NCBI RefSeq assembly: GCF_029626025.1
Contig: NZ_JARUBF010000001.1
Span: forward strand, 5,922,001-5,986,000
DNA length: 64,000 bases
Direction: 5' to 3'
From: Solwaraspora sp. WMMD406
GTDB taxonomy: Bacteria > Actinomycetota > Actinomycetes > Mycobacteriales > Micromonosporaceae
The notes beneath the pieces are model-generated. The model saw nothing but the letters and a program-made list of their open reading frames with translations. It ran no database searches and had not been told where the DNA came from. Shown in pieces: positions 9,101-17,900 of this stretch; within the stretch, counting starts at the first letter, position 1, and every line of letters begins with the position of its first letter. The position numbers and the translations under genes are program-made.

Positions 9101-9514
9101 GGCCGGCGGCGCGGCGGTGACGGCCGGGGCGACGCGGGTGACCAGCGCCGACAGGCTTTTCTCCCAGTTCGCCGTCGGCGCGGCCAGGGATGCTTGCCGC
9201 TGCTGCGGGATGGTCGGCGTGGCGAGGATGACGGTCTGCAACACCAGCGCGTACGGGTGGGCGCAGGAGTGCTTGCCGCAGGAGCAGTCACCGTCGACGG
9301 CGACGACGAGCCCTTCGGCGTTGGTGGTGACCGCCGCTGTCACCGTGCCGCCTTGTCCGGGATCGAGTCGGGCCTGGGCGTGCCCGGTCGTCGGATCCCA
9401 GCGGGCGTCGGTCAGCTCGCCGTCCGCGAGATGGGTACGGGCGCGCAGGAACGCCCGTACGCCGGTGATCCCGCACAGCGCCGCTTCTTCGACGGTGAGT
9501 TCCAGCTTCGCCAC
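6170..9514 (-). CDS. SWIM zinc-finger SNF2/Rad54-type helicase
   Basis: 1114 residues. The N-terminus (about 77-93) has a SWIM-type Cys/His cluster, [14 protein letters not shown]. The C-terminal half is a complete SNF2 motor: [17 protein letters not shown] (Walker A), [36 protein letters not shown] (motif II, DEAQ variant), [15 protein letters not shown] (III), then the second lobe with [46 protein letters not shown] and [22 protein letters not shown]. The ATPase moves on double-stranded DNA or remodels protein-DNA complexes. This SWIM-SNF2 architecture is common in actinobacteria and its exact substrate is unknown. It stands alone. Confidence 0.9.
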   Translation of the reverse strand: [1114 protein letters not shown]

Positions 9515-9699
9515 TGTTCGTCGTCTCCTGAATAGGCCGCGTCGCGACGTAGGTTAGCCGGGCGTCAGCGCAACGATTAACCGCCCGTCCCGGTGACGCC
9601 CGGTCGACCCGCCGCTCACCGACCAGCGACGATCCGGGTGCGTGCCGCCCGTGGCGGTGGGAGACTTGTGACAGGATCTGTCAGGAGGTGAGTCTGCCG

Positions 9700-10263
9700 A
9701 TGAGCGTGGCCGCACTTGATCATCCGGAGCCGTGGACCGAGGCCGAGTACTTCGCGCTCGGGGAGACACGAAACCGGATCGAGCTGATCGACGGTGGACT
9801 GTGGGTGGGCCCCGCACCGAACAGGCCGCACCAGGACATCTCGTTTCTTCTCCTGACGGCGATCCGACCGGCGGCGCGGGCGGCGGGTCTGCGGGCAAAC
9901 GAGGCGGTCAACGTACGGCTGGCGGCCAACCGGATCGTGATCCCGGACCTGGTGGTGGCGAAGGTCGGGCGGCTGGGTGGCGTCGCCGACGCGCACGAGG
10001 TGGTCCTGGTCGGCGAGATCACCTCGCCGAGCAGCGTCGCCACCGACCGGGTGCAGAAGATGCAGTTCTACGCGGCCGCGCGGATCGGCTGGTACCTGCT
10101 CGTCGAGCCCGACATGTTCGACTACGAGTCGCTCACGCTGCGGCTGTTCCGGCTGGAGGGCGAGCACTACGTCGCGCACGCGGTCGCCACAGCCGGGCAG
10201 CGGCTGACCTCCGGCCTTCCGTTTCCCATCGACATCACGACGGACGCCCTGCTCGACTTCTAG
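9700..10263 (+). CDS. Uma2 family (PD-(D/E)XK) protein, copy A
   Basis: 187 residues of the Uma2/DUF820 restriction-endonuclease-like fold. Seen are the N-terminal [40 protein letters not shown], the acidic site [11 protein letters not shown] with the downstream [12 protein letters not shown] (D, then ExxS), and the helix [19 protein letters not shown]. Members are widespread in cyanobacteria and actinobacteria, often with unknown biological role. An in-frame GTG at 9688 coincides with the AGGAGG (9683-9688) that serves the ATG at 9700, so 9700 is the start. Confidence 0.85.
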   Translation: MSVAALDHPEPWTEAEYFALGETRNRIELIDGGLWVGPAPNRPHQDISFLLLTAIRPAARAAGLRANEAVNVRLAANRIVIPDLVVAKVGRLGGVADAHEVVLVGEITSPSSVATDRVQKMQFYAAARIGWYLLVEPDMFDYESLTLRLFRLEGEHYVAHAVATAGQRLTSGLPFPIDITTDALLDF

Positions 10264-10628
10264 GCTCGCCGGCACGATCCCGGCGTCCGTTAGTTCCGCT
10301 GTCGCCGCGCCCAGACTGATTGGCTAGGGACCGATACTCATTTCGCGGCTGATCCCCCTGCGGGATCATGATCCCGCAGGGGGATCAGCCGCGAACGGAT
10401 ATAGGTGTCCCGGCGGCCTGTTCCCGGCCTGGCTGGAATCGACTGGCACAGCTGGCACCGTGCTGATACGGCCTCGACCTTGAGGAGTCGCTGGTCGTCG
10501 GGGTCCTCGCCACCGTCGTCGCCAGCGGCCGGGACGGGCGGATGGTCGCCATCGCGGTCTACAAGTCCGCGCTGACCGCCCCGGTGTCGTCGCCCGCGCC
10601 CGCCCCATCAACGGCTCGGACGACTACC
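10264..10628. other. Intergenic region between the two Uma2 genes
   Basis: Besides the palindrome (10329-10410) it contains an open stretch, about 10470-10628, that reads LEESLVVGVLATVVASGRDGRMVAIAVYKSALTAP in the frame of the next gene. It looks like coding-type sequence but has no start signal and no family was recognised, so it may be the tail of a lost gene. Confidence 0.4.
10329..10410. repeat. Dispersed palindromic repeat, copy 2
   Basis: A perfect 54-bp palindrome at 10342-10395 has arms that begin TTCGCGGCTGATCCCCCTGC and a centre at TCA|TGA (10368/10369). Beyond the perfect part the flanks GATACTCAT and its partner GGATATAGG remain partly complementary. The core is identical to copy 1 at 4568-4609, and GACCGATACTC precedes both. 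It lies between the two Uma2 genes. Confidence 0.9.
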
Positions 10629-11192
10629 ATGAGGCTCATGAGCGCTGAGGCCGTCGGCATGCACATGCCCGCCGTCGTGACGCTCGACGACGCGGCCGCG
10701 ATGAACGCCGCCGACCCGAACGGGCATCGCTACGAAACCAGTCCCGAAGGGGTTCTCTCCGTCATGCCACCACCGGACTCCGAGCACGCGATAATCGCCA
10801 GCCGGCTGTCGGCCTGGCTCATCGTGGCCGGCTGGCCGGCTGAGCGGGTGCTGCAGGCGGTCGGCGTACGGATACCAGGGCCGGATCGGGACGGCGGACG
10901 GATCCCCGACCTCAGTGTGTGGCGCAAGCCACCCACCAGAGGTGTCTGGTCGGCGGTGACCGACATCGTGCTGGTGGTCGAGATCGTCTCGCCCGGTTCG
11001 GAGGCCATGGACGCGATGACCAAGGTCCGGGAGTACGCCTCGGCCGGCATCCCGCAGTACTGGGTAGTCGACCGGGACAGCGCGCAGACCGTCACCCTGC
11101 ACCGGCTCACTGCCCACGGCCCCTACCAGGAGCAGGCGAAGATGCCCCTGGCCTGGCTGCTGCAGACGTCCCCGGCCGACCATCTCGGCTGA
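10629..11192 (+). CDS. Uma2 family (PD-(D/E)XK) protein, copy B
   Basis: 187 residues, a second Uma2/DUF820 protein only distantly related to the copy at 9700. Core features: DPNGHRYETSPEGVLSVMPPPDSEHAIIASRLSAWL, then RIPDLSVWRK (catalytic Asp), DIVLVVEIVSPGSEAMD (Glu), then KVREYASAGIPQYWVVDRD. There are two close in-frame ATGs (10629 and 10638), neither with a good ribosome-binding site, so the exact start is uncertain. The pair flanks palindrome copy 2. Active-site residues look intact. Confidence 0.8.
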   Translation: MRLMSAEAVGMHMPAVVTLDDAAAMNAADPNGHRYETSPEGVLSVMPPPDSEHAIIASRLSAWLIVAGWPAERVLQAVGVRIPGPDRDGGRIPDLSVWRKPPTRGVWSAVTDIVLVVEIVSPGSEAMDAMTKVREYASAGIPQYWVVDRDSAQTVTLHRLTAHGPYQEQAKMPLAWLLQTSPADHLG

Positions 11193-11230
11193 GGGGCGAC
11201 GGTCCGGGCGGACGAGACCGGCGGGGCGGG

Positions 11231-12346
11231 TCAGGGGCGTTCGAGCGTACGCATCGACATGGTCGGGGCGTCGGCCATCACCGACGTCGGGTTGGTCACC
11301 CCGCCGGTGGCCCAGATCCGAGACCGTCCGATGTGTACGCCCGGGTAGAGCTCGACGACGTCGGTGGCGTGCAGCGGGCGGGCCTGCCGTTTGATAGTGC
11401 GCCGCTCGTCGTCGTCGGGCGAGCCACCGGGCCGCACGCCGGTGCCGTTGGTGCTGACGTCCTGCACCACCAGGTCCTTGCCGTGCAGCTCGAACCGTAC
11501 GTGGCTGCGGCTGATCCACCGGCGGGCCTCTTCGCTGAGCCACTGCCCGAGCATGATCCCCTTGCCGCCTTCCGGGGCGCGGCCCACCACCATCGGATGG
11601 TCGGCGGAGACGACGAACCGTTGCCGGATCACCCCGTCGATCCGGATCGACAGCACCTCGGCCGGCGGACGCGGCCCGGTCTCGGTCAGCCGTTCCTCGT
11701 GGCGTGGGCAGGTCGGCTGGCCGGTCCGTAGCGTCGGCGGCGGCTGCCCACCGGGGCGGCCCACCCGCATCTGACCGAACAGCGCGCAGTCCGGGTCGGG
11801 GCAGTGCCACAGCCGGGCCAGCAATTGCGCGCCTGCGGGCGACGGATCGGCGGTGGTCGGCATGCTGCCGCCACCGGCCCGCGCCACCAGAGCCGGTCCG
11901 CCGTGGCCGGGCAGCGGGGCGAGGAGGCGGCCGGGCTGGCCGAGCCACTGGTAGCGCCCGCGCAGGCCTTCGAAGCGGTTGCGGCTGAGCACCGGCAGGC
12001 CGAGCAGTTCGGCGACCTCCAGCAGCCGGTCGGCCGGGTTGGCGAGCACCTCCACCAGGCCGTCGTCGGCCCAGCGGCGGGCGACCATCCGTTCGTTGGA
12101 GGTCAGGTCGGCGTCGGAGAGCAGGCCACGGTGCACGACGACGTACACCGGGACGTTTTCCTCGGCGACCTCGCGGCCGAGCGCGTCGACGAGCTGGCCG
12201 AGGCGCAGCATGTTGGCCGGTCGCCCGTTGTCGAAGTCGACGTAGCGCACCACCTCGGCGAGGTCGACGACGGCCCGTGCCGTCGCCGGATCGGTGCTCA
12301 ACCGGCGCTCGATCGCGTCGAGTACCTTGCTGACCTCGAATCTCAC
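11231..12346 (-). CDS. FHA-domain protein with N-terminal PIN-like region and zinc ribbon
   Basis: 371 residues. Residues 1-140 form an alpha/beta region (VVRYVDFDNGRPANMLRLGQLVDALG, VPVYVVVHRGLLSDADLTSNERMVARRWADDGLVEVL) resembling a nucleotide-binding or PIN-like fold. The middle has two Cys pairs (CPDPDC ... CPRH) suitable for zinc. The C-terminal 110 residues are an FHA domain: HPMVVGRAPEGGKG, RRWISRSHVRFELHGKDLVVQDVSTNGTGVRPGG, with the GR, SRSH and STNGT phosphothreonine-binding motifs. It probably reads Ser/Thr kinase signalling; a kinase gene lies at 21431. GTG start at 12346. Confidence 0.75.
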   Translation of the reverse strand: MRFEVSKVLDAIERRLSTDPATARAVVDLAEVVRYVDFDNGRPANMLRLGQLVDALGREVAEENVPVYVVVHRGLLSDADLTSNERMVARRWADDGLVEVLANPADRLLEVAELLGLPVLSRNRFEGLRGRYQWLGQPGRLLAPLPGHGGPALVARAGGGSMPTTADPSPAGAQLLARLWHCPDPDCALFGQMRVGRPGGQPPPTLRTGQPTCPRHEERLTETGPRPPAEVLSIRIDGVIRQRFVVSADHPMVVGRAPEGGKGIMLGQWLSEEARRWISRSHVRFELHGKDLVVQDVSTNGTGVRPGGSPDDDERRTIKRQARPLHATDVVELYPGVHIGRSRIWATGGVTNPTSVMADAPTMSMRTLERP

Positions 12347-12362
12347 CGTACGCCCCCCGGTT

Positions 12363-12656
12363 TCAGACCTGCGCCGCGATGATCTCGTCGATGCGGCGGG
12401 CCAACTCTATGTCGCGCTGGGTGGTTCCCCCGGCGGAGTGGGTGCTGCAGCGCAGCGTCAGCGTCCGCCAGCGGATGTCAATGTCCGGATGATGATCTCG
12501 CTCTTCGGCGGCCATCGCCACCCTGGTCACCACGGCGATCGCGTCGGGAAAGGTGGCGAACGTGACGGTACGGACGATTGCCGTCGAGTCACCGGACCAG
12601 TCGGTCAACCCGGCGAGCGCGGCCTGCACCTGTGCGGTGTCGAGCACCTCTGCCAT
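12363..12656 (-). CDS. Pterin-4a-carbinolamine dehydratase
   Basis: 97 residues. The enzyme dehydrates 4a-hydroxytetrahydropterin during recycling of the cofactor of aromatic amino acid hydroxylases. The family signature ERDHHPDIDIRWRTLTLRCSTHSAGGTTQRDIELARRID is complete, including the His-His-Pro pair and the second His in THSAGG. A longer frame to 12791 is open but its extra 45 residues are polar and unlike the family, whose usual length (about 95-105) fits the ATG at 12656. It lies just downstream of the region before the FHA gene and no hydroxylase gene is adjacent. Confidence 0.88.
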   Translation of the reverse strand: MAEVLDTAQVQAALAGLTDWSGDSTAIVRTVTFATFPDAIAVVTRVAMAAEERDHHPDIDIRWRTLTLRCSTHSAGGTTQRDIELARRIDEIIAAQV

Positions 12657-12847
12657 GCCGCTGACCTTACCGGCTACCGTCGCCCGGTGATCAGATCGCG
12701 ACAGCGCGCCGATCAGGTGGCGACCGGCCGGCGGGGCGGACGGTTCGCGCGGACGGGCTGGTTGCGGGTGCTGGCTAGGCTGGGCCGGCATCGATCAACC
12801 TTCCCCTTCGGCCCACTCCTTCCCGCTTCGACAAGGATGGATCCCTC

Positions 12848-13672
12848 ATGCGCACTCGACGGCTGACGACGACGGGGCTCGGTGTCGTCGCCGCGCTCAC
12901 GCTCGCGGTTTCCGGCTCCGGCTGCGGCGTCATCGCCGGTGCCGGCACCAGTTCACCTGACGTCCAGACCAGTCCGATCACCGGCAAGGCCACCGCCGAG
13001 GGCGACGTCAAGGGTGACGCCCGGGAGGCGCTGATCGCCGCGACCACCAAACTCAACGAGGACACCGTCCAGGTCGCCATGACGATGGCGATGGGCGCGA
13101 ACGGCAGCATGGAGGCGACCGGCTCGCTCGACCCGGTCAACAAGCGGGCCCGCTACGAGATGTTCATGGGCGTCGGCTCCGAGCTGATGAAGATCAACAT
13201 GATCATGCTGGAGCAGGATCTGTACATGCGGATCGCCGGCGACGAGATGGCCGAGATGAGCGACGTCTGGCTGCACGTCGACACCAGCAAGATCCCCGAC
13301 GGCAGCGCCTTCGACATGATGCCCGACGGCGACCCGGCCGGCGCGGCCAACATGATCGAAGGCCTGGTGGACGTCGAGTGGACCAGCGACACCACCATGT
13401 CCGGCACGATAGATATGACCAAATCCTCCACCGCCGACCCGGAGATGCTCGACGCGCTCGGCGACCGGGCCACCGCCGTGCCGTTCACCGCCACCCTCGA
13501 CGACGAGGGACGCCTCGTCGAACTGGTCGTCGACACCGCCAGCCTGGCACCGGGTATGGGCACGATCGAGGCCCGCTACTCCAACTTCGGTGCGCCGGTC
13601 AGCGTGGAAGCACCGACCGACGGCGAGATCATGCCGCTGCCGGACGCCATGCTGGGCATGCTCGAAGCCTGA
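12848..13672 (+). CDS. LppX/LprG-like lipoprotein
   Basis: 274 residues. A signal peptide ends in the lipobox LAVSGSGC, so the mature protein would be acylated at Cys26 and anchored on the outer face of the membrane. The mature part (alternating strands with VDTSKIPDG, VEWTSDTTMSGTIDMTKSS, VPFTATLDDEGRLVELVVD, YSNFGAPVSVEAPTDGEIMPLP) fits the LolA/LppX_LprAFG fold used for lipid shuttling in mycobacteria. It is unusually Met-rich (for example DSFDMMPDG-like and MKINMIMLEQDLYM stretches). A strong palindromic terminator follows. Confidence 0.82.
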   Translation: MRTRRLTTTGLGVVAALTLAVSGSGCGVIAGAGTSSPDVQTSPITGKATAEGDVKGDAREALIAATTKLNEDTVQVAMTMAMGANGSMEATGSLDPVNKRARYEMFMGVGSELMKINMIMLEQDLYMRIAGDEMAEMSDVWLHVDTSKIPDGSAFDMMPDGDPAGAANMIEGLVDVEWTSDTTMSGTIDMTKSSTADPEMLDALGDRATAVPFTATLDDEGRLVELVVDTASLAPGMGTIEARYSNFGAPVSVEAPTDGEIMPLPDAMLGMLEA

Positions 13673-13678
13673 GCCACA

Positions 13679-13716
13679 GCTGACCCGACCGCGCGACGTC
13701 GCGCGGTCGGGTCAGC
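13679..13716. terminator. Bidirectional palindromic terminator
   Basis: A perfect 38-bp palindrome with arms GCTGACCCGACCGCGCGAC and its complement, centred at 13697/13698. It lies exactly between the stops of the convergent lipoprotein and desaturase genes. No T run is present, as is usual for actinobacterial terminators. Confidence 0.85.
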
Positions 13717-13721
13717 GGAAC

Positions 13722-14744
13722 TCAGCGCAGCGGCCGGCCGACGGCGTGCAGGTGGCGCAGCGCCTCGGCGTACGAGGCGATCAACCCGGTCTCGACGTAC
13801 GGCAGGCCCTGCTCCCGGCAGTAGCCGCGCACGATCGGCTGGGCGTGCCGCAGATGCGGTCGGGGCATGCTCGGGAACAGGTGGTGCTCGATCTGGTAGT
13901 TGAGCCCGCCGAGCAGCACGTCGACGAACCAGCCACCCCGTACGTTGCGCGATGTCAGCACCTGCTTGCGTAGGAAGTCCAGGTTGTCCTCGGCGGTGAA
14001 CGTCGGCATCCCCTTGTGGTTGGGCGCGAACGCGCACCCCATGTAGAGGCCCCACACGGCCAGATGCACGACGACGAACAGCACCGCCCGCGCCGGCGAG
14101 AGCACCGTGAAGATCAGACCGAGGTACGTGGCGGTGTGCGCGATCAGCAACGCGCCTTCCGCCGTCCGGTGCCGGACCGGTCCGTTGATCACCGACCGGA
14201 CGCTGGTCACCCGCAGCGCCAGCCCTTCGAGCAGCAACAGCGGAAAGAACAGGTACGCCTGCCAGCGAGCCAGCCACCGGCCGGCGCCCCGGGTGGCGAG
14301 CGCCTGCTCCTCGGTCCAGACCAGCGCCCCGGCCCCGACGTCCGGATCCTCGTCGGTGTGGTTGGGGTTGGCGTGGTGGCGGGTGTGCTTGTCCATCCAC
14401 CAGCCGTAGCTGAGCCCGACCGCCAGGTTGCCCAGCAACATGCCGGTGACCTCGCTGACCCGCCGGGTCCGGAACACCTGCCGGTGGCCGACGTCGTGGC
14501 CGAGGAAGGCGACCTGGGTTGTTGCCGCCGCCAGACCGACCGCCACCAGCAGCTGCCACCAGGAGTCACCGACGGCGGCGAACAGCGCCCAACCCGCCAG
14601 GTAGGCCCCGACCGTGAAGCAGATCCGGGCCACATACCAGCCGGTCCGCCGCTCCAGCAGACCAGCCTGGCTGATCCGGCGGGCCAGTTGGGCGAAGTCA
14701 CTACCTCGGCTGTTGGGTGGGCGGGTGGGTGCGGCAACAGTCAT
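13722..14744 (-). CDS. Membrane fatty acid (acyl-CoA/lipid) desaturase
   Basis: 340 residues. An integral membrane di-iron desaturase that introduces a double bond into acyl chains, using electrons from a ferredoxin or flavoprotein. The three His boxes are present: HDVGH, HTRHH and QIEHH. Hydrophobic helices surround them (ICFTVGAYLAGWALFAAVG, LLVAVGLAAATTQVAFLG, ALLIAHTATYLGLIFTVL, AVLFVVVHLAVWGLYMG). The QIEHH third box puts it in the front-end/linoleoyl-CoA-type group found in mycobacteria and streptomycetes. The start at 14744 gives the normal N-terminus and has GGAAGAT upstream; a longer frame to 14807 adds basic polar residues only. Confidence 0.88.
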   Translation of the reverse strand: MTVAAPTRPPNSRGSDFAQLARRISQAGLLERRTGWYVARICFTVGAYLAGWALFAAVGDSWWQLLVAVGLAAATTQVAFLGHDVGHRQVFRTRRVSEVTGMLLGNLAVGLSYGWWMDKHTRHHANPNHTDEDPDVGAGALVWTEEQALATRGAGRWLARWQAYLFFPLLLLEGLALRVTSVRSVINGPVRHRTAEGALLIAHTATYLGLIFTVLSPARAVLFVVVHLAVWGLYMGCAFAPNHKGMPTFTAEDNLDFLRKQVLTSRNVRGGWFVDVLLGGLNYQIEHHLFPSMPRPHLRHAQPIVRGYCREQGLPYVETGLIASYAEALRHLHAVGRPLR

Positions 14745-14928
14745 CAAGGTCCGATCTTCCCGTCTGGTCGACCCCGGCCGTGGGACGGCGGCGGGCTTGC
14801 TGATCAAGTGTGCGTCGGGTCGTCGCGGCCGGTAAGCCAGCGCACCCCCAGACCGGGGGTAGGGCAGGCCATACCATCGGGGGCCGACGCGGCGTACGCC
14901 CGCCCTGGTCGTGGGGCTGACCCCGGCG

Positions 14929-17900
14929 TCAGCTCATCCGGCCGACGGCGCTGCGCAACCGGTGCACGTCACGTCGGCGACGCTCGTAGGTGACCGCCAG
15001 GGTGATCAGCGCGAGCCCGCCGACGGCCAGGAAGCTCCACCGGGGCAGCAGATCCCACACCGCCACCAGCTCCCGAACCGCCACCACCACCAGCACCGCG
15101 CCGCCGAGCACCACTGGCGCCTGCCGGCGGTAGGCCGCGCCGGCCAGCACCACCGCCACCGCACCGGCACCGAGCAGCAGCCGCCGGACCGGTTGCCCGT
15201 CGAGGACCAGCACCGAGCCGAGGCTGGGCAGCAGCGCGGCGGCCAGCCCGGGACCGTACCCGAGCCAGCTCGACCAGGTCGGGTGGGTGCGCAACGCCCA
15301 CCAGCCGAGCGCCAGCGCGGCGAGGGCCGGCGGCAGGGTGTACGCCTCGGTCAGCGACACCTGTGCGGTGGTCAGCAGCAGCCACCAGGCACCGATCTCG
15401 GCGGCCAGCGCCGCGACACCGAGCACCCACGGCCGGTGCAGTAGCGACGGCCGGTGCCCGGCCGCGTCGGCCACAGCGGCGGCCGCAGGGGTCGTTTCAG
15501 TCGCACCGGTCGCGCCCGTCGCACCGGTCAGCTGGGCGGCCACGGCCCGCACGCCGAGCGCGACGCCCCACAGGGTGCAGACCGCCGCCGCGTGCCGGGC
15601 CGAGCCGATGGTCATCAGCAGCGCGGTCACCGCCGCCGCGTGCCCGGCCGCTTCCACCGCCACCGACTCGCCCCGACGCCCGGCCCGCGCCTGCGCCTGC
15701 GCCTGCGTCTGGACAGCGCCACGCGGCCCGGCGTACCGGATCAGCAGCGCCCCGACGGCGAGGGCGAGCGCCGCGACGGCGAGTACGGCGTACCCGGTGG
15801 TACGGGCCGGCAGGTCGGCGGCCCGGCCGCTGGACACCGCCAGTACGGTGCCGGCCGCGACCGCCGCGACCCAGCCGACGACCCGTACCGCCGCTCGTCG
15901 CCCGGCGACCCCGATCGCCGCCGCGACCGCGACCAGCAGCGCCAGCGCGGTCAACGTACTGGCCTGCACCGGCAGCGCACCGGCCAGCCCGGCGACGGTG
16001 AGCAGCACCCCGAGCGGCAGCGCCACCGGCACCACGGGCAGCACGGTGGCGGCACGGGCGGCGGCGACCAGCGCGGCGAGACCACCGAGCAGGGTGAGCG
16101 CCGGCACGATCGGCCACGGTGCCGAAGCGGCGGCCAGGGCGACCAGCAGGGTCAGCAGCCCGGTGGGAATCGCGGCCAGCGCCAGCCGGCGGGTCCGCGC
16201 CGGACTCGGCGGGGCGGCGACCGGACGCCACCAGGCGAGCGCCGCCGCACCGGCGGTCAGTACCGCCAGGGTGACCGCCGCCGAGGCCGGCACGGTCAGG
16301 GCGCCGGCCGGGCTGAGACCGACCCCGACCGGCACGCCGGTCCAGACGCCGTCGACCCAGGTGTACGGCCGCAGCAGCACCGCACCCAGCGCGGGCAGCA
16401 CCGACGCCACGGCCGGCAGCGCCAGCAGGCCAGCGCCGCAGATCATCATCAGCCGCAGCCCCCACAGCGAACCCCGCTCGATCCGCAGCCCGGCCGCCGG
16501 CAGCGCCCCGCTGGTGGCCGGGTCGGGGGTGGCCGGGTCGGCGGCGGCCGGACCGGCGGTGGCCGGGTCTGCGGCGGACCGGTCGGCCTGCGGCTGGCGG
16601 ACTCGCAGCAGACCGGTCGGGGTCGACAGCACCGCGACGACCACCACCAGCGCGGCCCAGGCGGCGTAGCCCCCGGCCGACTCCGCCGGCCCGAACCGCA
16701 TGCCGGCCAGCGCCGGGGCGAAGCCCGCACCGACGGCGGCGAGGGTCGTCGCCGTCGCGGCGGGGACCAGATGGCCGGGCCACCAGCGGCGGACCGCGAC
16801 CAGCGCGGCCGGCAGCACGGTGATCGCGGCCACGGCGGCGCGGGCGGGCCAGCCGGCCGGTACGTCGGCGGTGAACACGGCCAGCGCCACCACGACCGGC
16901 CAGCCGACCACGGCCACCGCCGCTCCGATTCCGCCGATGATCTCGTGATGGGCGCCGGCACCGGGCCGACTGCCGACCCGGCGGCCGATCGCCGCCACCG
17001 CCAGGCCTGCGGCGACGACGACCCCGACCATGGCGGTGGCGGCGATCGGCCGGCCGAGGCCGACCAGGACGGCGTGGCCGGTCAGCAGCACCGCGACCCC
17101 GGCACTGGGCAGCGCCTCCCGCAGGTGTGGTGCCCGCACCGCCCGTACGGCGAACGCGACGCCGGCGACGAGGCCGAGCACGCCGACCGTCCACCACGGC
17201 ATCGGCACCGCCGCCGGTACGGCGAGCAGCAGCGCGGCCCAGCCGACGGTGAACAGGCCGGACCAGGCGATCCGGGGCATCAGCACCGCCAACGCGGTGC
17301 TGATCAGCAGCACCGACACCGGCAGCTGCCAGTCGGCGGGGATGGTCGGGGCACCGCCGCGAGTCGCGTCGCCGGCCTGCCACAACGGCCGGGCGGCCAG
17401 CACGCTGGTCACGGCGACGGCCGCCACCACGAGCAGCGTGATCAGCGCGTACACCCCGTTGACCAGGACCGCGCCCGCCCACGGGCCCAACCGTACGGTG
17501 GCCGGCAGCCGCCGCCGGGCCGCCGCACCGGCCAGGGCCAGGCCGAGCGCCACCAGCGCGGTGCAGAGGCCGGTCAGCGACGGCCACAGTTCGGTGCCGG
17601 CCCGTACGGCGGCCAGCCCGAGCGCGGGCGGTACGGCGGCCAGGCTGACGGCGACCAGTAGCCGGTTGCCGGTGGTCAGGGCGGCGACGAACGCCACGGC
17701 GACGACGGCGAGCAGCGGTACGCCGGCCAGCACCGGCAGTCGGGTGGGGTGCCCGAGCAGCAGGGCGACCAGGGCGGCGATCCCGGCGGCGGCCAGGGCC
17801 AGGCCGAACAGCGCCCAGCCAGCGATCCGCAGCACCCGCCAGGCGGGGGCGGCCAGCACGATCAGCGCCAGGTTGAGCGCGGCGACGCCGAGCAGGAACA

